A DNA stretch of 64,000 bases from Chryseobacterium sp. MYb7 (GTDB lineage: Bacteria > Bacteroidota > Bacteroidia > Flavobacteriales > Weeksellaceae), in the NCBI RefSeq assembly GCF_002979455.1, contig NZ_PCOU01000020.1:1-64000 (forward strand), written 5' to 3'. This document shows, piece after piece, positions 34,445 to 43,041 of the stretch. Each line of letters starts with the position of its first letter. The first letter of the stretch is position 1. Below the pieces are notes generated by a model. It was not told the origin of the DNA. It saw only the letters and a list, made by a program, of their open reading frames with translations, and made no database searches. A program made the position numbers and the translations under genes.

Positions 34445-36466
34445 ATGATCAATAAATATTTGCTTTTACTTCTATTTACTTTGGGAGCACCGTATGTATA
34501 TGCTCAAAGCTCATATTTTTATTATCTTGAAAAAAAGAACAGTAATTTTGACAGTTTGGTTACAGCTGCTAATCATGAAACTGTAGACACCGTAAAAGCC
34601 CTAAAATCCTACCAGATAGCTGCTACTTATTTTACAAGGCAGGATTTAGAGAATTATAATAAATATGTAAAACAGGGTTTAGAAAGTTCCTCCAAAAGTC
34701 AGATATACAAAGATATTGGATTATACTATCAGGCTCTCATCCACTTTACAAAACCTGATTTTGCTGCTCTTCTTGAAAAAGATTTTATCCCCGCTGAAGC
34801 TGCACTAAAAAAATATAGAAGTACTGAAGCTAAAAGAATAAGAATCATTATGTTTCAAAATTTGTCTCTGTTAAAAGTAATGCAGACCAAAGAAACGGAA
34901 GCCATGAATCTTATTATTAACAAGGCCATTCCTATTGCAATATCTATTGGGGATAATGAACTTATAGGTGGTTTGTATAAAAATGTTGCCCTTCTGTTTT
35001 ATAACTCCCATGACTTTTCAAAAGCAATAGAATACTGTAATCTGGCAGAATTATTTTTAAGCAAATTAAAAAAGCACACTCCCCAATCTAATGGTATAAT
35101 GGGAGAAGTTCTTTTACTGAAAGCAGAATGTCTGATGAGAAAGGATAAACTACCAGAGGCAAAAATAGAATTGAATAAAACCTACTCAATCATTAAAAAC
35201 TATCCGGAATCTAATTTTAACTCATTATATTTAAGCAATTTGGGCTATTATCAGATGAAGCAAAAAAATTATCCTGAAGCGCTTAAAACTTTTGATTTAG
35301 GTCTACAAAATGCAGAAAAATATAAAAACACCAATATTACGGAAAGGATAAAGCTGTTTAAGCACCAAATCTATCAAGAGCTTAAAAATTTTAAGCAATC
35401 GAATAACATTTTAAAAGAAGTCTATCAAAAAACCTCATATAAAAGAACAAAACAGGAGGTTATGAGGGAATTTTTTAAAAATTACACTGCATTAAAGGAT
35501 ACTGCCAAAGCCAATCTCTATGCTACAGAATATATTAATTCTCTGGATAGCATTAATAACATCAGCATTCATAAAAACATTGCCCTTCTGGAAGCTAAAT
35601 ACAGAAAAGCTGAAGATGAGAAAAAAATTGCGTGGCTGTATACTGAGAAGGCAAAGAAACAGATGGAAGTAAGCAAAAAAAACTCGTATTTATGGCTATT
35701 AAGTCTTGCCTTATTATCTTTCATCGGTCTTCTTATTTTTCTATATATCATTTACAGAAAAAATAAAAAACTATCTGAGCAAAAGGAAATCAATCTTCAG
35801 CAAAAGATAGAAGATATTAAACAAAAAGAAGAATTATCGCTTACCAAAGCAATCCTTGATGGTGAAGAAAGAGAAAGAGAGCGTATTGCCAGAGATCTTC
35901 ACGATGGCCTTGGCGGTATGCTTGCCGGAGTTAAGATTAATTTTTCAGTCTGGTCTTCCGGTCACCTTAATCCGGAAAAAGATCAGGAGTTTTATAAGAT
36001 TTTAGGACAACTTGACAACTCTGTAAGTGAGCTCCGGCATGTAGCCAGAAACTTAATGCCTGAATCACTTCTTAATTTTGGTCTGGAAACCGCTTTACAT
36101 GACCTGTGTGAATTTTACAACAGAAAAAACCTGGAAATTGATTTCCAGGCCATTGATATTGACAAGGCATTACCTTTAAATATCCAGCTTAATATCTACA
36201 GAATCGTACAGGAACTATTGGCCAATGCTATAAAACATGCTGAAGCAAGCAGCATCTTGCTTCAATGCTCACAATCCGGTGAAAGTTTTCTGATCACAAT
36301 TGAAGATAACGGAAAAGGCTTTGATAAAAATATAGAAAAAACCACCAAAAGTATGGGGCTTCGCAACCTGAAAAACAGGGTCAATTATCTGAAAGGAAAA
36401 ATGGAAATCAATTCTGATCATCAGGGAACAACAATTAATATAGAACTCAACATCCATGGAGAATGA
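34445..36466 (+). CDS. TPR sensor histidine kinase of the NarX type
   Basis: A 673-residue sensor kinase. Signal peptide (MINKYLLLLLFTLGAPYVYAQ), a periplasmic part of tetratricopeptide-like helices (about 40-400), one membrane helix near 417-438 (WLLSLALLSFIGLLIFLYII), a coiled linker, then a HisKA_3 domain with the phosphorylation box EREREIARDLHDGLGGML-like RERIARDLHDGLGGMLAG and a HATPase domain (EDNGKGFDKN, MGLRNLKNRVNYL). Such kinases pair with LuxR-type regulators; the cognate regulator overlaps its end by 11 bases. The neighbouring genes encode three similar lipoproteins on the other strand, possibly its output or its signal. Confidence 0.94.
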   Translation: MINKYLLLLLFTLGAPYVYAQSSYFYYLEKKNSNFDSLVTAANHETVDTVKALKSYQIAATYFTRQDLENYNKYVKQGLESSSKSQIYKDIGLYYQALIHFTKPDFAALLEKDFIPAEAALKKYRSTEAKRIRIIMFQNLSLLKVMQTKETEAMNLIINKAIPIAISIGDNELIGGLYKNVALLFYNSHDFSKAIEYCNLAELFLSKLKKHTPQSNGIMGEVLLLKAECLMRKDKLPEAKIELNKTYSIIKNYPESNFNSLYLSNLGYYQMKQKNYPEALKTFDLGLQNAEKYKNTNITERIKLFKHQIYQELKNFKQSNNILKEVYQKTSYKRTKQEVMREFFKNYTALKDTAKANLYATEYINSLDSINNISIHKNIALLEAKYRKAEDEKKIAWLYTEKAKKQMEVSKKNSYLWLLSLALLSFIGLLIFLYIIYRKNKKLSEQKEINLQQKIEDIKQKEELSLTKAILDGEERERERIARDLHDGLGGMLAGVKINFSVWSSGHLNPEKDQEFYKILGQLDNSVSELRHVARNLMPESLLNFGLETALHDLCEFYNRKNLEIDFQAIDIDKALPLNIQLNIYRIVQELLANAIKHAEASSILLQCSQSGESFLITIEDNGKGFDKNIEKTTKSMGLRNLKNRVNYLKGKMEINSDHQGTTINIELNIHGE

Positions 36467-37094
36467 AAAAATAAATATCGTTATCGTAGATGATCATCCT
36501 ATTGTGATCGAAGGGCTAAGAATGATGCTGAAAAGCCAGCCTTTCTTTCATGTGGCCGGAAGTTTTACATCGGGGGAGGAAACACTCAGCTATATCCGGT
36601 CACAAATGGTGGATATTATTCTCCTTGATATTACACTGCCCGATGCTAATGGAACAGAACTTTGCAGAGAAATAAAAAAAATATCCCCCGATACTTCAGT
36701 GATTATGTTCAGTAACCGCTCGGAAAGAAGCATTATCATGCAATCTATACAAAATGGAGCGAGTGGCTATCTTCTAAAAAATACTTCTATTGATGAACTT
36801 GTCATCTGTATCCGGGGAGCTCTTTCCGGAGATATTGTTTTCTGTAATGAAACCAAGCAAATCATCAGCCGTCCTTCTCAAAATGACATGCCGATTCCCC
36901 GGCTCACCAAAAGAGAAAAACAGATCCTGCAAATGGTAGCAGAGGGAAAAACGAGTAATGTGATTGCTGAAGAGTTGTTTCTGAGTCCGCTTACTGTAGA
37001 TACTCACCGCAAGAATCTCCTACAAAAATTTCAGGTAAAAAACTCTACTGAACTTATCAATCGGGCAATACAGCAACGGATGATTGAAGAATAA
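36456..37094 (+). CDS. NarL/FixJ-type response regulator
   Basis: A 212-residue two-domain regulator. The receiver (about 6-125) has VDDHP at 11-15, phosphoacceptor Asp58 in IILLDITLPD and the Lys of YLLKNTSI. The LuxR-type helix-turn-helix (about 148-205) has LTKREKQILQMVAEGKTSNV and LSPLTVDTHRKNLLQKF. The start overlaps the kinase stop by 11 bases, so both are translated from one message with coupling. It is followed by a terminator. Confidence 0.95.
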   Translation: MENEKINIVIVDDHPIVIEGLRMMLKSQPFFHVAGSFTSGEETLSYIRSQMVDIILLDITLPDANGTELCREIKKISPDTSVIMFSNRSERSIIMQSIQNGASGYLLKNTSIDELVICIRGALSGDIVFCNETKQIISRPSQNDMPIPRLTKREKQILQMVAEGKTSNVIAEELFLSPLTVDTHRKNLLQKFQVKNSTELINRAIQQRMIEE

Positions 37095-37096
37095 AA

Positions 37097-37126
37097 AAAT
37101 CCGTCTCAAAATTGAGGCGGATTTTT
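37097..37126 (+). terminator. Terminator of the two-component operon
   Basis: AAATCCGTCTCAA pairs with TTGAGGCGGATTT (one G-T pair), followed by TTTT. It begins within a few bases of the regulator stop. Confidence 0.8.
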
Positions 37127-37148
37127 TATATCAATAATTAAAATAATT

Positions 37149-37580
37149 TTATGGCTCTAAGAAACTGTAATCGATAGAGGCTACTAATACCCCTTTACCT
37201 TTTTTCTTAACTGTTCTGGCAATTTCTCCATCTATGTAAAGATTGATTGTCAATTCAGAATTATCATCCGGCATTGATGCATTAGCATCAAGATTCAACT
37301 GTGCCTGGCTGGAATTTACAAAGAATTCCCCACTTGTCCATGGTGAAGTTACCGGTGATTGTGGCGTATTGTAGATCGTATTCTGAGCTGTACCTACTTG
37401 TGTTACAACACTTATAATATTTCCTCCGGCTGTTGTTTTTACTTCGAATTGAACAACATGATCCTTGAATTCTTCATCGTCATCTTTTTTACAAGAATTG
37501 ACAACGGTAATTACAGAAAATAATAAAACGAATAAAAAAGAAAGTCTAAGTAAACTTTTTGAATTGTAAAATTGCTTCAT
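37149..37580 (-). CDS. Small lipoprotein, family member 3
   Basis: A 143-residue lipoprotein with lipobox TVVNSC (Cys30). The frame is open to 37658, but the ATG at 37580 (after GGAGAA) gives the same signal-peptide length as in members 1 and 2. Shared motifs are KTTAGGNIISVVTQ, PWTSGEFFVNSS and ELTINLYIDGEIARTV. It is more divergent than the other two. It lies tail to tail with the TPR kinase/regulator operon, so the three lipoproteins flank that operon on both sides. Function unknown. Confidence 0.82.
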   Translation of the reverse strand: MKQFYNSKSLLRLSFLFVLLFSVITVVNSCKKDDDEEFKDHVVQFEVKTTAGGNIISVVTQVGTAQNTIYNTPQSPVTSPWTSGEFFVNSSQAQLNLDANASMPDDNSELTINLYIDGEIARTVKKKGKGVLVASIDYSFLEP

Positions 37581-37813
37581 TTCTCCAAATAGATTTTTTA
37601 ATGTTTCAAATATAAGTTTTTTATTAATATAAAAATAACTTTTATGAAAATTTTCCAATAAAGATTTCCAAATAATATCAAATCAACAAAAATAAAAACA
37701 CATCTCAAAAATCCAAAAATACACTCCGAAGAATCAATCATTAAACATACAGTATTTCCTTCCGAAGTTCATTGTATGAATAATAAAAGTTAAGATTCTG
37801 CATGTAATTTAAT

Positions 37814-37821
37814 TATCTTTG
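37814..37821 (+). promoter_or_regulatory. -7 box directly in front of esterase ATG
   Basis: TATCTTTG matches TAnnTTTG and ends only 4 bases before the ATG at 37826. Transcription from it would give a message with almost no leader. Confidence 0.5.
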
Positions 37822-37825
37822 CTGT

Positions 37826-38464
37826 ATGAATTTAGATTATCTAGTAAGAGAGCCGGAAAATATTACTTCCCAAACTCCCATTCTTTTTATGCTTCATGGC
37901 TATGGCAGTAACGAGCAGGATCTTTTCAGTTTTAGGGAAACTCTTCCTAATGACTGGATTATTGTAAGTTTCAGAGCTCCGCGTGATACTCAATTTGAAG
38001 GATACTCCTGGTATGATATTAATTTCAATGATCCTGAAAACTTTATTGATGTTCCTCAGGCAAAGGAATCTTTAGATGCAGTTCTGGAAAACATATTAAA
38101 AATCATCAACCACTATGGTCTTATGGAAAGCAAAGCTCACCTTTGCGGCTTCAGCCAGGGAGGAATATTGTGTTATGCTTTAGCGTTAAAACATCCTGAA
38201 CTTTTTAATCGTATTGCCTGCCTAAGCAGCTATCCTGAAGAGAAAATTCTGGATGGTATTGTAAAAGATAAAAAGAAACTGGAGGGACTTCGCTTCTTCA
38301 TTTCGCATGGTACTGATGATGCTGTGATTCCACTTGAATGGGGAAGAAAAGCAGCGGATCTTCTTTACGATCTTAGCTGTTACTTCACTTTCAGAGAATA
38401 TATGAGCGGGCATGGCGTCAATCAGAAGAATTATATGGATCTGATGGAATTCTTTTCCAAATAA
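37826..38464 (+). CDS. Alpha/beta hydrolase (phospholipase/carboxylesterase family)
   Basis: A 212-residue cytosolic serine hydrolase. The oxyanion part is LFMLHGYGSNEQDLFSF near residue 22-38, the nucleophile elbow is CGFSQGG (Ser near residue 111), the acid is the Asp of SHGTDDAVIP, and the His is in MSGHGVNQK. The layout matches the YpfH/phospholipase-carboxylesterase group of about 200-220 residues. The natural substrate is not known. It stands alone, with a terminator behind it. Confidence 0.92.
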   Translation: MNLDYLVREPENITSQTPILFMLHGYGSNEQDLFSFRETLPNDWIIVSFRAPRDTQFEGYSWYDINFNDPENFIDVPQAKESLDAVLENILKIINHYGLMESKAHLCGFSQGGILCYALALKHPELFNRIACLSSYPEEKILDGIVKDKKKLEGLRFFISHGTDDAVIPLEWGRKAADLLYDLSCYFTFREYMSGHGVNQKNYMDLMEFFSK

Positions 38465-38521
38465 ACAGATACCAATTTGAAATAAATCCAAAGAAAAACG
38501 CTACTTCATTGTAGTTTATAT

Positions 38522-38546
38522 AAACATTCCAGCTTTTGGAATGTTT
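38522..38546 (+). terminator. Terminator of esterase gene
   Basis: Ten-base arms AAACATTCCA (38522-38531) and TGGAATGTTT (38537-38546) around a 5-base loop, then further T. Confidence 0.85.
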
Positions 38547-38583
38547 TTTTTTATCATAAAGATAATTTCAGTAAATTCAGTAA

Positions 38584-39903
38584 ATGAAATTTAAATTGCT
38601 TTTACTGGGATTATTTCTAAGCATTTTTATAAATGCCCAGAATTCTTTTGAGTTGATTAATACTAAAAAAGCGGTTATCCCTTTTCAGTTTATCAATAAT
38701 CTTATCTTTATTCCCATCAATGTCAATGGTGCGGAGCTTACCTTTTTGCTGGATACCGGAGTCTCGGAAACGATCCTTTTCAGTCTGGAAGATAAGGAAC
38801 TCAAACTGAGCAATGTTGAAAAAGTTAAATTTTCAGGATTGGGAGGAAGTCGAAGTATTGATGGTTTAAAATCTGACCATAATATGGGTAAAATAGGGAA
38901 TGTCATGGTGAATACTTCCATGTCTCTTTATATTATTATTGACGAAGAATTTAATATTTCGCCTCACGTAGGAATACCTGTCAATGGAGTTATCGGATAT
39001 CATTTTTTCAAAGATCACCCTATTTATATAGATTATACATCGAAGAAGATCACCGTATATGAAAGTGCCGATCTTCTGGAAAAGAAAACGAGAAGATTTG
39101 AAGAATTTCCAATCACTATTGAGAAAGATAAACCTTACCTATATGGCGGTGTAGAGATGACGAATGAAAAGAAAGATTCAAAACTGCTGATTGATCTTGG
39201 AAATAGCGATGCCATCTGGCTCTTCCCTACCCTTATTAAGAATTTTGTTTATAACAGACCTAATATTGATGATTTTCTGGGTCGTGGTTTCAACGGAGAT
39301 ATTTATGGCAAAAGAAGCCGTATCCATAATTTTTATCTTGGAAAATATAAGTTTGAAAAACCTCTTACCGCCATGCCTGATGAATTTTCTATCCAGCATG
39401 TCAATTTAGTGGAAAACAGAAAAGGTTCCATAGGTGGAGAAATTATGCGAAGGTTTACGGTAATCTTTGATTATGCCAACAAAAAGCTCTATTTGAAGAA
39501 AAACAAATATTTTGATGATCCTTTTCATTTTAACATGAGCGGACTGGATTTTAAGCAGGACGGACTGGAATGGAAGGAAGACAGAGTAAAAATTGAGACC
39601 CAAAAATCTGCTATGGTATCCACTGAAGTTTATAAAGATGCTTTTCAGTATAAATTCAGTTTAAAACCCATATTTTCCATTGCCGGGGTAAGAAAAGATT
39701 CTCCCGCTTATAAAGCTGGTCTGCAAAAAGATGACAGAATTTTAAGCATCAATGGAGACCAGACCTCGGATATGACGCTGGAAAAAATAGTAGAACTCAT
39801 GAAATCCAATGAAGGCAGAAATATTAATATGCTCATTCAAAGAAAAACTCAAAAACTTACCCTGAGTTTCGCTTTGGAAGATCCTATACCTTATCAAGAA
39901 TAA
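38584..39903 (+). CDS. Retropepsin-like aspartyl protease with PDZ domain
   Basis: A 439-residue exported protein with signal peptide MKFKLLLLGLFLSIFINAQ. Two aspartyl-protease lobes are seen: the first has the active-site motif FLLDTGVSETI (Asp57), the second has KLLIDLGNSDAIWLF with Asp-Leu-Gly instead of Asp-Thr-Gly. A PDZ domain fills about 350-430 (VRKDSPAYKAGLQKDDRILS and GDQTSDMTLEKIVELM). The architecture is common in Bacteroidota envelope proteases; substrates are unknown. The gene at 39908 follows after only 4 bases. Confidence 0.9.
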   Translation: MKFKLLLLGLFLSIFINAQNSFELINTKKAVIPFQFINNLIFIPINVNGAELTFLLDTGVSETILFSLEDKELKLSNVEKVKFSGLGGSRSIDGLKSDHNMGKIGNVMVNTSMSLYIIIDEEFNISPHVGIPVNGVIGYHFFKDHPIYIDYTSKKITVYESADLLEKKTRRFEEFPITIEKDKPYLYGGVEMTNEKKDSKLLIDLGNSDAIWLFPTLIKNFVYNRPNIDDFLGRGFNGDIYGKRSRIHNFYLGKYKFEKPLTAMPDEFSIQHVNLVENRKGSIGGEIMRRFTVIFDYANKKLYLKKNKYFDDPFHFNMSGLDFKQDGLEWKEDRVKIETQKSAMVSTEVYKDAFQYKFSLKPIFSIAGVRKDSPAYKAGLQKDDRILSINGDQTSDMTLEKIVELMKSNEGRNINMLIQRKTQKLTLSFALEDPIPYQE

Positions 39904-39907
39904 CAAT

Positions 39908-40435
39908 ATGAATACTGAAGAAAGCACCCTAGACAGAATAAGAACCAGACCCAGATTTAAAATGTTTACTCATCTTACCAAAGAAGAGTATGCTGAAAGT
40001 TTGAAAAAATATATGGAAGAGCATAAAGATCAATTTTCAGGCAATATCAATAAAGAAGTTGCTACCATCTGGGTGAAAACAGCATATGACAATTACTGGA
40101 AGCCCCGCCTTGCTTTACGGGTTGAGATGGAAGATGAACATACAGCAATACGCGGAGTATTTGGACCAAGTTCAGCGGTGTGGACATTCTTTATGTTCCT
40201 GTATTTTTCCTTTTCTATTCTCTGGATGACTTTCTTCACCATGTATTATGTGGAAAAACAAATAAAAAGCGCTGAATACCCTTGGGCACTGAGCGCTTCT
40301 TTTATCATGCTATTTTTTATTCTTCTTACTTATATCGCCGCCAGATTCGGACAGCATAAAGGAAAAGAAGAAATGCTTAAATTGAGACAGTTTGCTGAAG
40401 AATCTACTCTTCAGTTTGAAAAGAAAATTAGTTAG
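39908..40435 (+). CDS. Membrane protein of unknown function, downstream of PDZ protease
   Basis: A 175-residue protein. The N-terminal 90 residues are cytosolic and charged (DRIRTRPRFKMFTHLTKEEY); two membrane helices lie near 95-117 (WTFFMFLYFSFSILWMTFF) and 128-147 (WALSASFIMLFFILLTYIAA). It starts 4 bases after the protease stop, so both form an operon. Its end overlaps the end of the L,D-transpeptidase gene by 8 bases. I do not recognise the family. Confidence 0.82.
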   Translation: MNTEESTLDRIRTRPRFKMFTHLTKEEYAESLKKYMEEHKDQFSGNINKEVATIWVKTAYDNYWKPRLALRVEMEDEHTAIRGVFGPSSAVWTFFMFLYFSFSILWMTFFTMYYVEKQIKSAEYPWALSASFIMLFFILLTYIAARFGQHKGKEEMLKLRQFAEESTLQFEKKIS

Positions 40436-41471
40436 ACTGAGGTTCTATAGGCTTTTCATTTTGGATAGGTGTTGCCGCTGCTCTAGCCGCTTTGATGGAA
40501 TCTGCTACTTTTTCTCTGTTACTTTGTTCTTTCAGCATTTTCGGAACCTCAGGTTCAAGAAGCTTAGTTAATTCTTCAACAGAAATATTATTAGCATTAG
40601 GGTCATCCAGAAGTTTTCTCCACGGTTTTCTTCCGCCCCATTTATAATCCCCGAATACCATTACCGCTGTACCTCTGGCTTTTGTAGTAGCACCTCCGGG
40701 ATTCAGGATCCAGGTATCTGCATAAGAATACAGCCATTTCGCATCTTTTCTCAGCAATCGCAGACAAGAGTGTGAAGCAGGATATCCGGGAAGTGTATAT
40801 TCATGCCATCCGATACCTCCTAAATTATGAATATTAAAGTTATAAGGAAGCTTCCATTCGCTGCTCACAGTAGAAATAGCCAGCTCTTTTTTCCAGTTGG
40901 CAAAAGTAAGTCCTCTGGTCGTCTGAGCTGCTTTTTTACCCATACTGGTTGGTCCCCATTTCACAAGGCTACCGTTGGAATAAACTCCAAAAGCCTGAAT
41001 AGGATATGAGAATATGACAAATTTTTTCACCCCGCTCAATACATCCAGCTGCATCGGAAATGGTGAATATGCCATTAATGTTGTATCTATTTTGGCCGGA
41101 ACAACCAATGTATCGGCATTCCATTTACTTTTAGAATCCAATCTGTTCAATGCTAAAATAGCAGTACGCTCTCCTACACTGTATTTTTTACTGTATTCTG
41201 CGTAGATAGAATCTCTCATCTTTTTATCCTTTGGAAGAACAAAAGCATTATAAAAACCATTTTCCTGCATCACAGGCGGAACAGATTCTTTTTTTACCAC
41301 AGGAACAGAATCTTTCTTTATTGAATCCTTTTCTGCCTCCTGAACTTCGGAAGAAGAAACAGTATCTTTAAAAGTATCACTTATTTTCTCTATTTCCTTT
41401 TTACAGGAAACAAGGAACAAAGTGCATAAAAAGGCATAAATAAAGGATTTTTTCACAGATATGTTTTTCAT
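40428..41471 (-). CDS. L,D-transpeptidase (YkuD family) lipoprotein
   Basis: A 347-residue lipoprotein with lipobox FLVSC (Cys23). The catalytic YkuD domain (about 130-270) has IHNLGGIGWHEYTLPGYPAS and the active-site motif SHSCLRL, with the catalytic Cys (Gly of the usual SHGCxR is Ser here). Such enzymes form 3-3 cross-links or attach proteins to the wall peptidoglycan. The N-terminal segment after the anchor is Ser/Lys/Glu-rich, a spacer to the wall. The C-terminal tail is charged. Convergent with the gene at 39908. Confidence 0.92.
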   Translation of the reverse strand: MKNISVKKSFIYAFLCTLFLVSCKKEIEKISDTFKDTVSSSEVQEAEKDSIKKDSVPVVKKESVPPVMQENGFYNAFVLPKDKKMRDSIYAEYSKKYSVGERTAILALNRLDSKSKWNADTLVVPAKIDTTLMAYSPFPMQLDVLSGVKKFVIFSYPIQAFGVYSNGSLVKWGPTSMGKKAAQTTRGLTFANWKKELAISTVSSEWKLPYNFNIHNLGGIGWHEYTLPGYPASHSCLRLLRKDAKWLYSYADTWILNPGGATTKARGTAVMVFGDYKWGGRKPWRKLLDDPNANNISVEELTKLLEPEVPKMLKEQSNREKVADSIKAARAAATPIQNEKPIEPQSN

Positions 41472-41656
41472 AAATAAATTGGCCGTTTAGTTTGGCTACC
41501 CAGTACAAATATCAGACCTAAAATCGAATCCTAAAAGAGATTGTTAAAAATACCGTAAAAAAACGGAGGTTTCATCACTATAAATGAGGAGTTATAGTAT
41601 ATGATATTTAAAATTTCATAGATTTTAAAGGTGTTTTCAGATGCTGACCAGAAACA

Positions 41657-42493
41657 TTATTCTTCTGTCTGTTCTTCTGTAGCAATCCATTCTAAATTCC
41701 CGTTTTTACCATAACGGTAGATGTCCTGATGCCACCTTGCTCCTCCCCTGCATCCAGTTGTTAAAAGTTTTTTCTTTTTGTCAACAGTTACATCGCATAG
41801 ACAAGAACAACTTGAGTGGGAATAATCCGGTTCTTTAAGCTTTTCAAAACGTTTACTTTGCGTATGATACAGATATATATCAAATATTCTGTAAACGCCC
41901 ATTCCCTCATCAGGAACAGAGAATGCAATGTCATCGTAACCATCAAAATTGTAATCCTCAATGATGCTTTGTCTGGCAAAAGAAGGTTTATCCGGAGACG
42001 GAAGTTCTATTGCAGTTTTCTTACCATCAGGATAAGCAATGGTAAAATGATTATTATAAGAATGATTAAACGCTAATACAGCACCATGCAGGAGATACCT
42101 GTCACTTCCGTCGTACTTTTCGCCCTCTACCATTCCCAGCATAAATTTTCTGTTGTCTTTTGCTCTGGTATAGGTGATGTTTGAAGCACTATCATCTATC
42201 ATTTCGAGTGTATAGAACCCATTGATGTTCCCTCCGATCATTTCATTCCAGACATAATAATGAATGTCCGGCTCCCCGTCTCTTCTCCCATCTGTATCTA
42301 CTTGAAAGCTTTTTATCTGTAAAGGAATGATTTCTTTCTTCCCCGAATATTGCACAAATGCGCCTTTACCTTGCACTCCGTAATACAGCTTCAGTCTGAA
42401 CTCTTTTGCTTCTCCCACAGATTTCAGGGTAAAAGGCTGTGCTGAGACCAGCACAGAAATCATGATTAAATAGAATAAAAACAAGTTTTTCAT
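41657..42493 (-). CDS. Exported FG-GAP/XAC2610-like protein
   Basis: A 278-residue exported protein. Three Met codons in a row (42499, 42496, 42493) allow slightly different starts; MKNLFLFYLIMISVLVSAQ from 42493 is a good signal peptide. The mature part is beta-rich and has an Asp-rich loop EDYNFDGYDDIAFSV near residue 190, similar to FG-GAP or XAC2610-like calcium loops. It ends in a cluster of Cys (SSCSCLCDV and GCRGGARW). The small membrane gene before it ends 11 bases upstream, so the two form a unit. Role unknown. Confidence 0.8.
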   Translation of the reverse strand: MKNLFLFYLIMISVLVSAQPFTLKSVGEAKEFRLKLYYGVQGKGAFVQYSGKKEIIPLQIKSFQVDTDGRRDGEPDIHYYVWNEMIGGNINGFYTLEMIDDSASNITYTRAKDNRKFMLGMVEGEKYDGSDRYLLHGAVLAFNHSYNNHFTIAYPDGKKTAIELPSPDKPSFARQSIIEDYNFDGYDDIAFSVPDEGMGVYRIFDIYLYHTQSKRFEKLKEPDYSHSSCSCLCDVTVDKKKKLLTTGCRGGARWHQDIYRYGKNGNLEWIATEEQTEE

Positions 42494-42503
42494 CATCATC
42501 AGT

Positions 42504-42791
42504 TTATATAAAAAGATCCAACACAAATCTTACAATCCATAAAAACACAATCAAAAGAAGTATGAAAAACTGAACTTTATTCACATTTTTATTCCCGAAT
42601 TTCCATACCAGAATCCTGTCTATGATAATCACCAGCAATAAAGGAACTAAACCGAACAGAATATACATTCCGAATAAGGCATCAGGTGCTGATGATCCAT
42701 TCATCAGAACAATAGCAGCAATCAATCCCGTAATCATGGCGATGATTCCTGCAATAAAAAAGAGGGTCCAGTTTTGAAATTGTTTTTTCAT
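42504..42791 (-). CDS. Small membrane protein
   Basis: A 95-residue protein with three hydrophobic segments (about 9-29, 42-62 and 75-94). The ATG at 42791 is chosen over the one at 42800 because MKKQFQNW is a more usual start; both are possible. It is the first gene of a unit with the exported protein at 41657-42493 (11-base gap). No family recognised. Confidence 0.72.
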   Translation of the reverse strand: MKKQFQNWTLFFIAGIIAMITGLIAAIVLMNGSSAPDALFGMYILFGLVPLLLVIIIDRILVWKFGNKNVNKVQFFILLLIVFLWIVRFVLDLFI

Positions 42792-43041
42792 GAATATCAA
42801 ATATCATTGATGAGTTGTCATGAAACACATATTGAATCTTTCGTAATAAAAATATCCAAAAATCCAGACATACGGCTTATAATTATTAGCTAAAATAACG
42901 ATAACTACTTAATATACAAAACCGGAAAAACCCATGAAAAACTGCTCAGAATTAACATCTTACTCATCAGGTTGATATTTAATAATTTGTTAAAGAAGCT
43001 GTGCGCATATTATCTATAATTTTGGCAAAATATCAGTTATC
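42792..43041. other. Divergent region in front of the membrane AraC-type gene
   Basis: About 250 bases. A -7 box TAATTTTG is at 43017-43024, 17 bases before the ATG at 43042; the nearest TTTG upstream (42986) is too far for the usual -33 spacing. Nothing else was recognised. Confidence 0.45.

Noticed and set aside
36456..36466. Frameshift between kinase and response regulator
   Set aside because: The 11-base overlap of two full-length genes is normal translational coupling; both products have complete domains.
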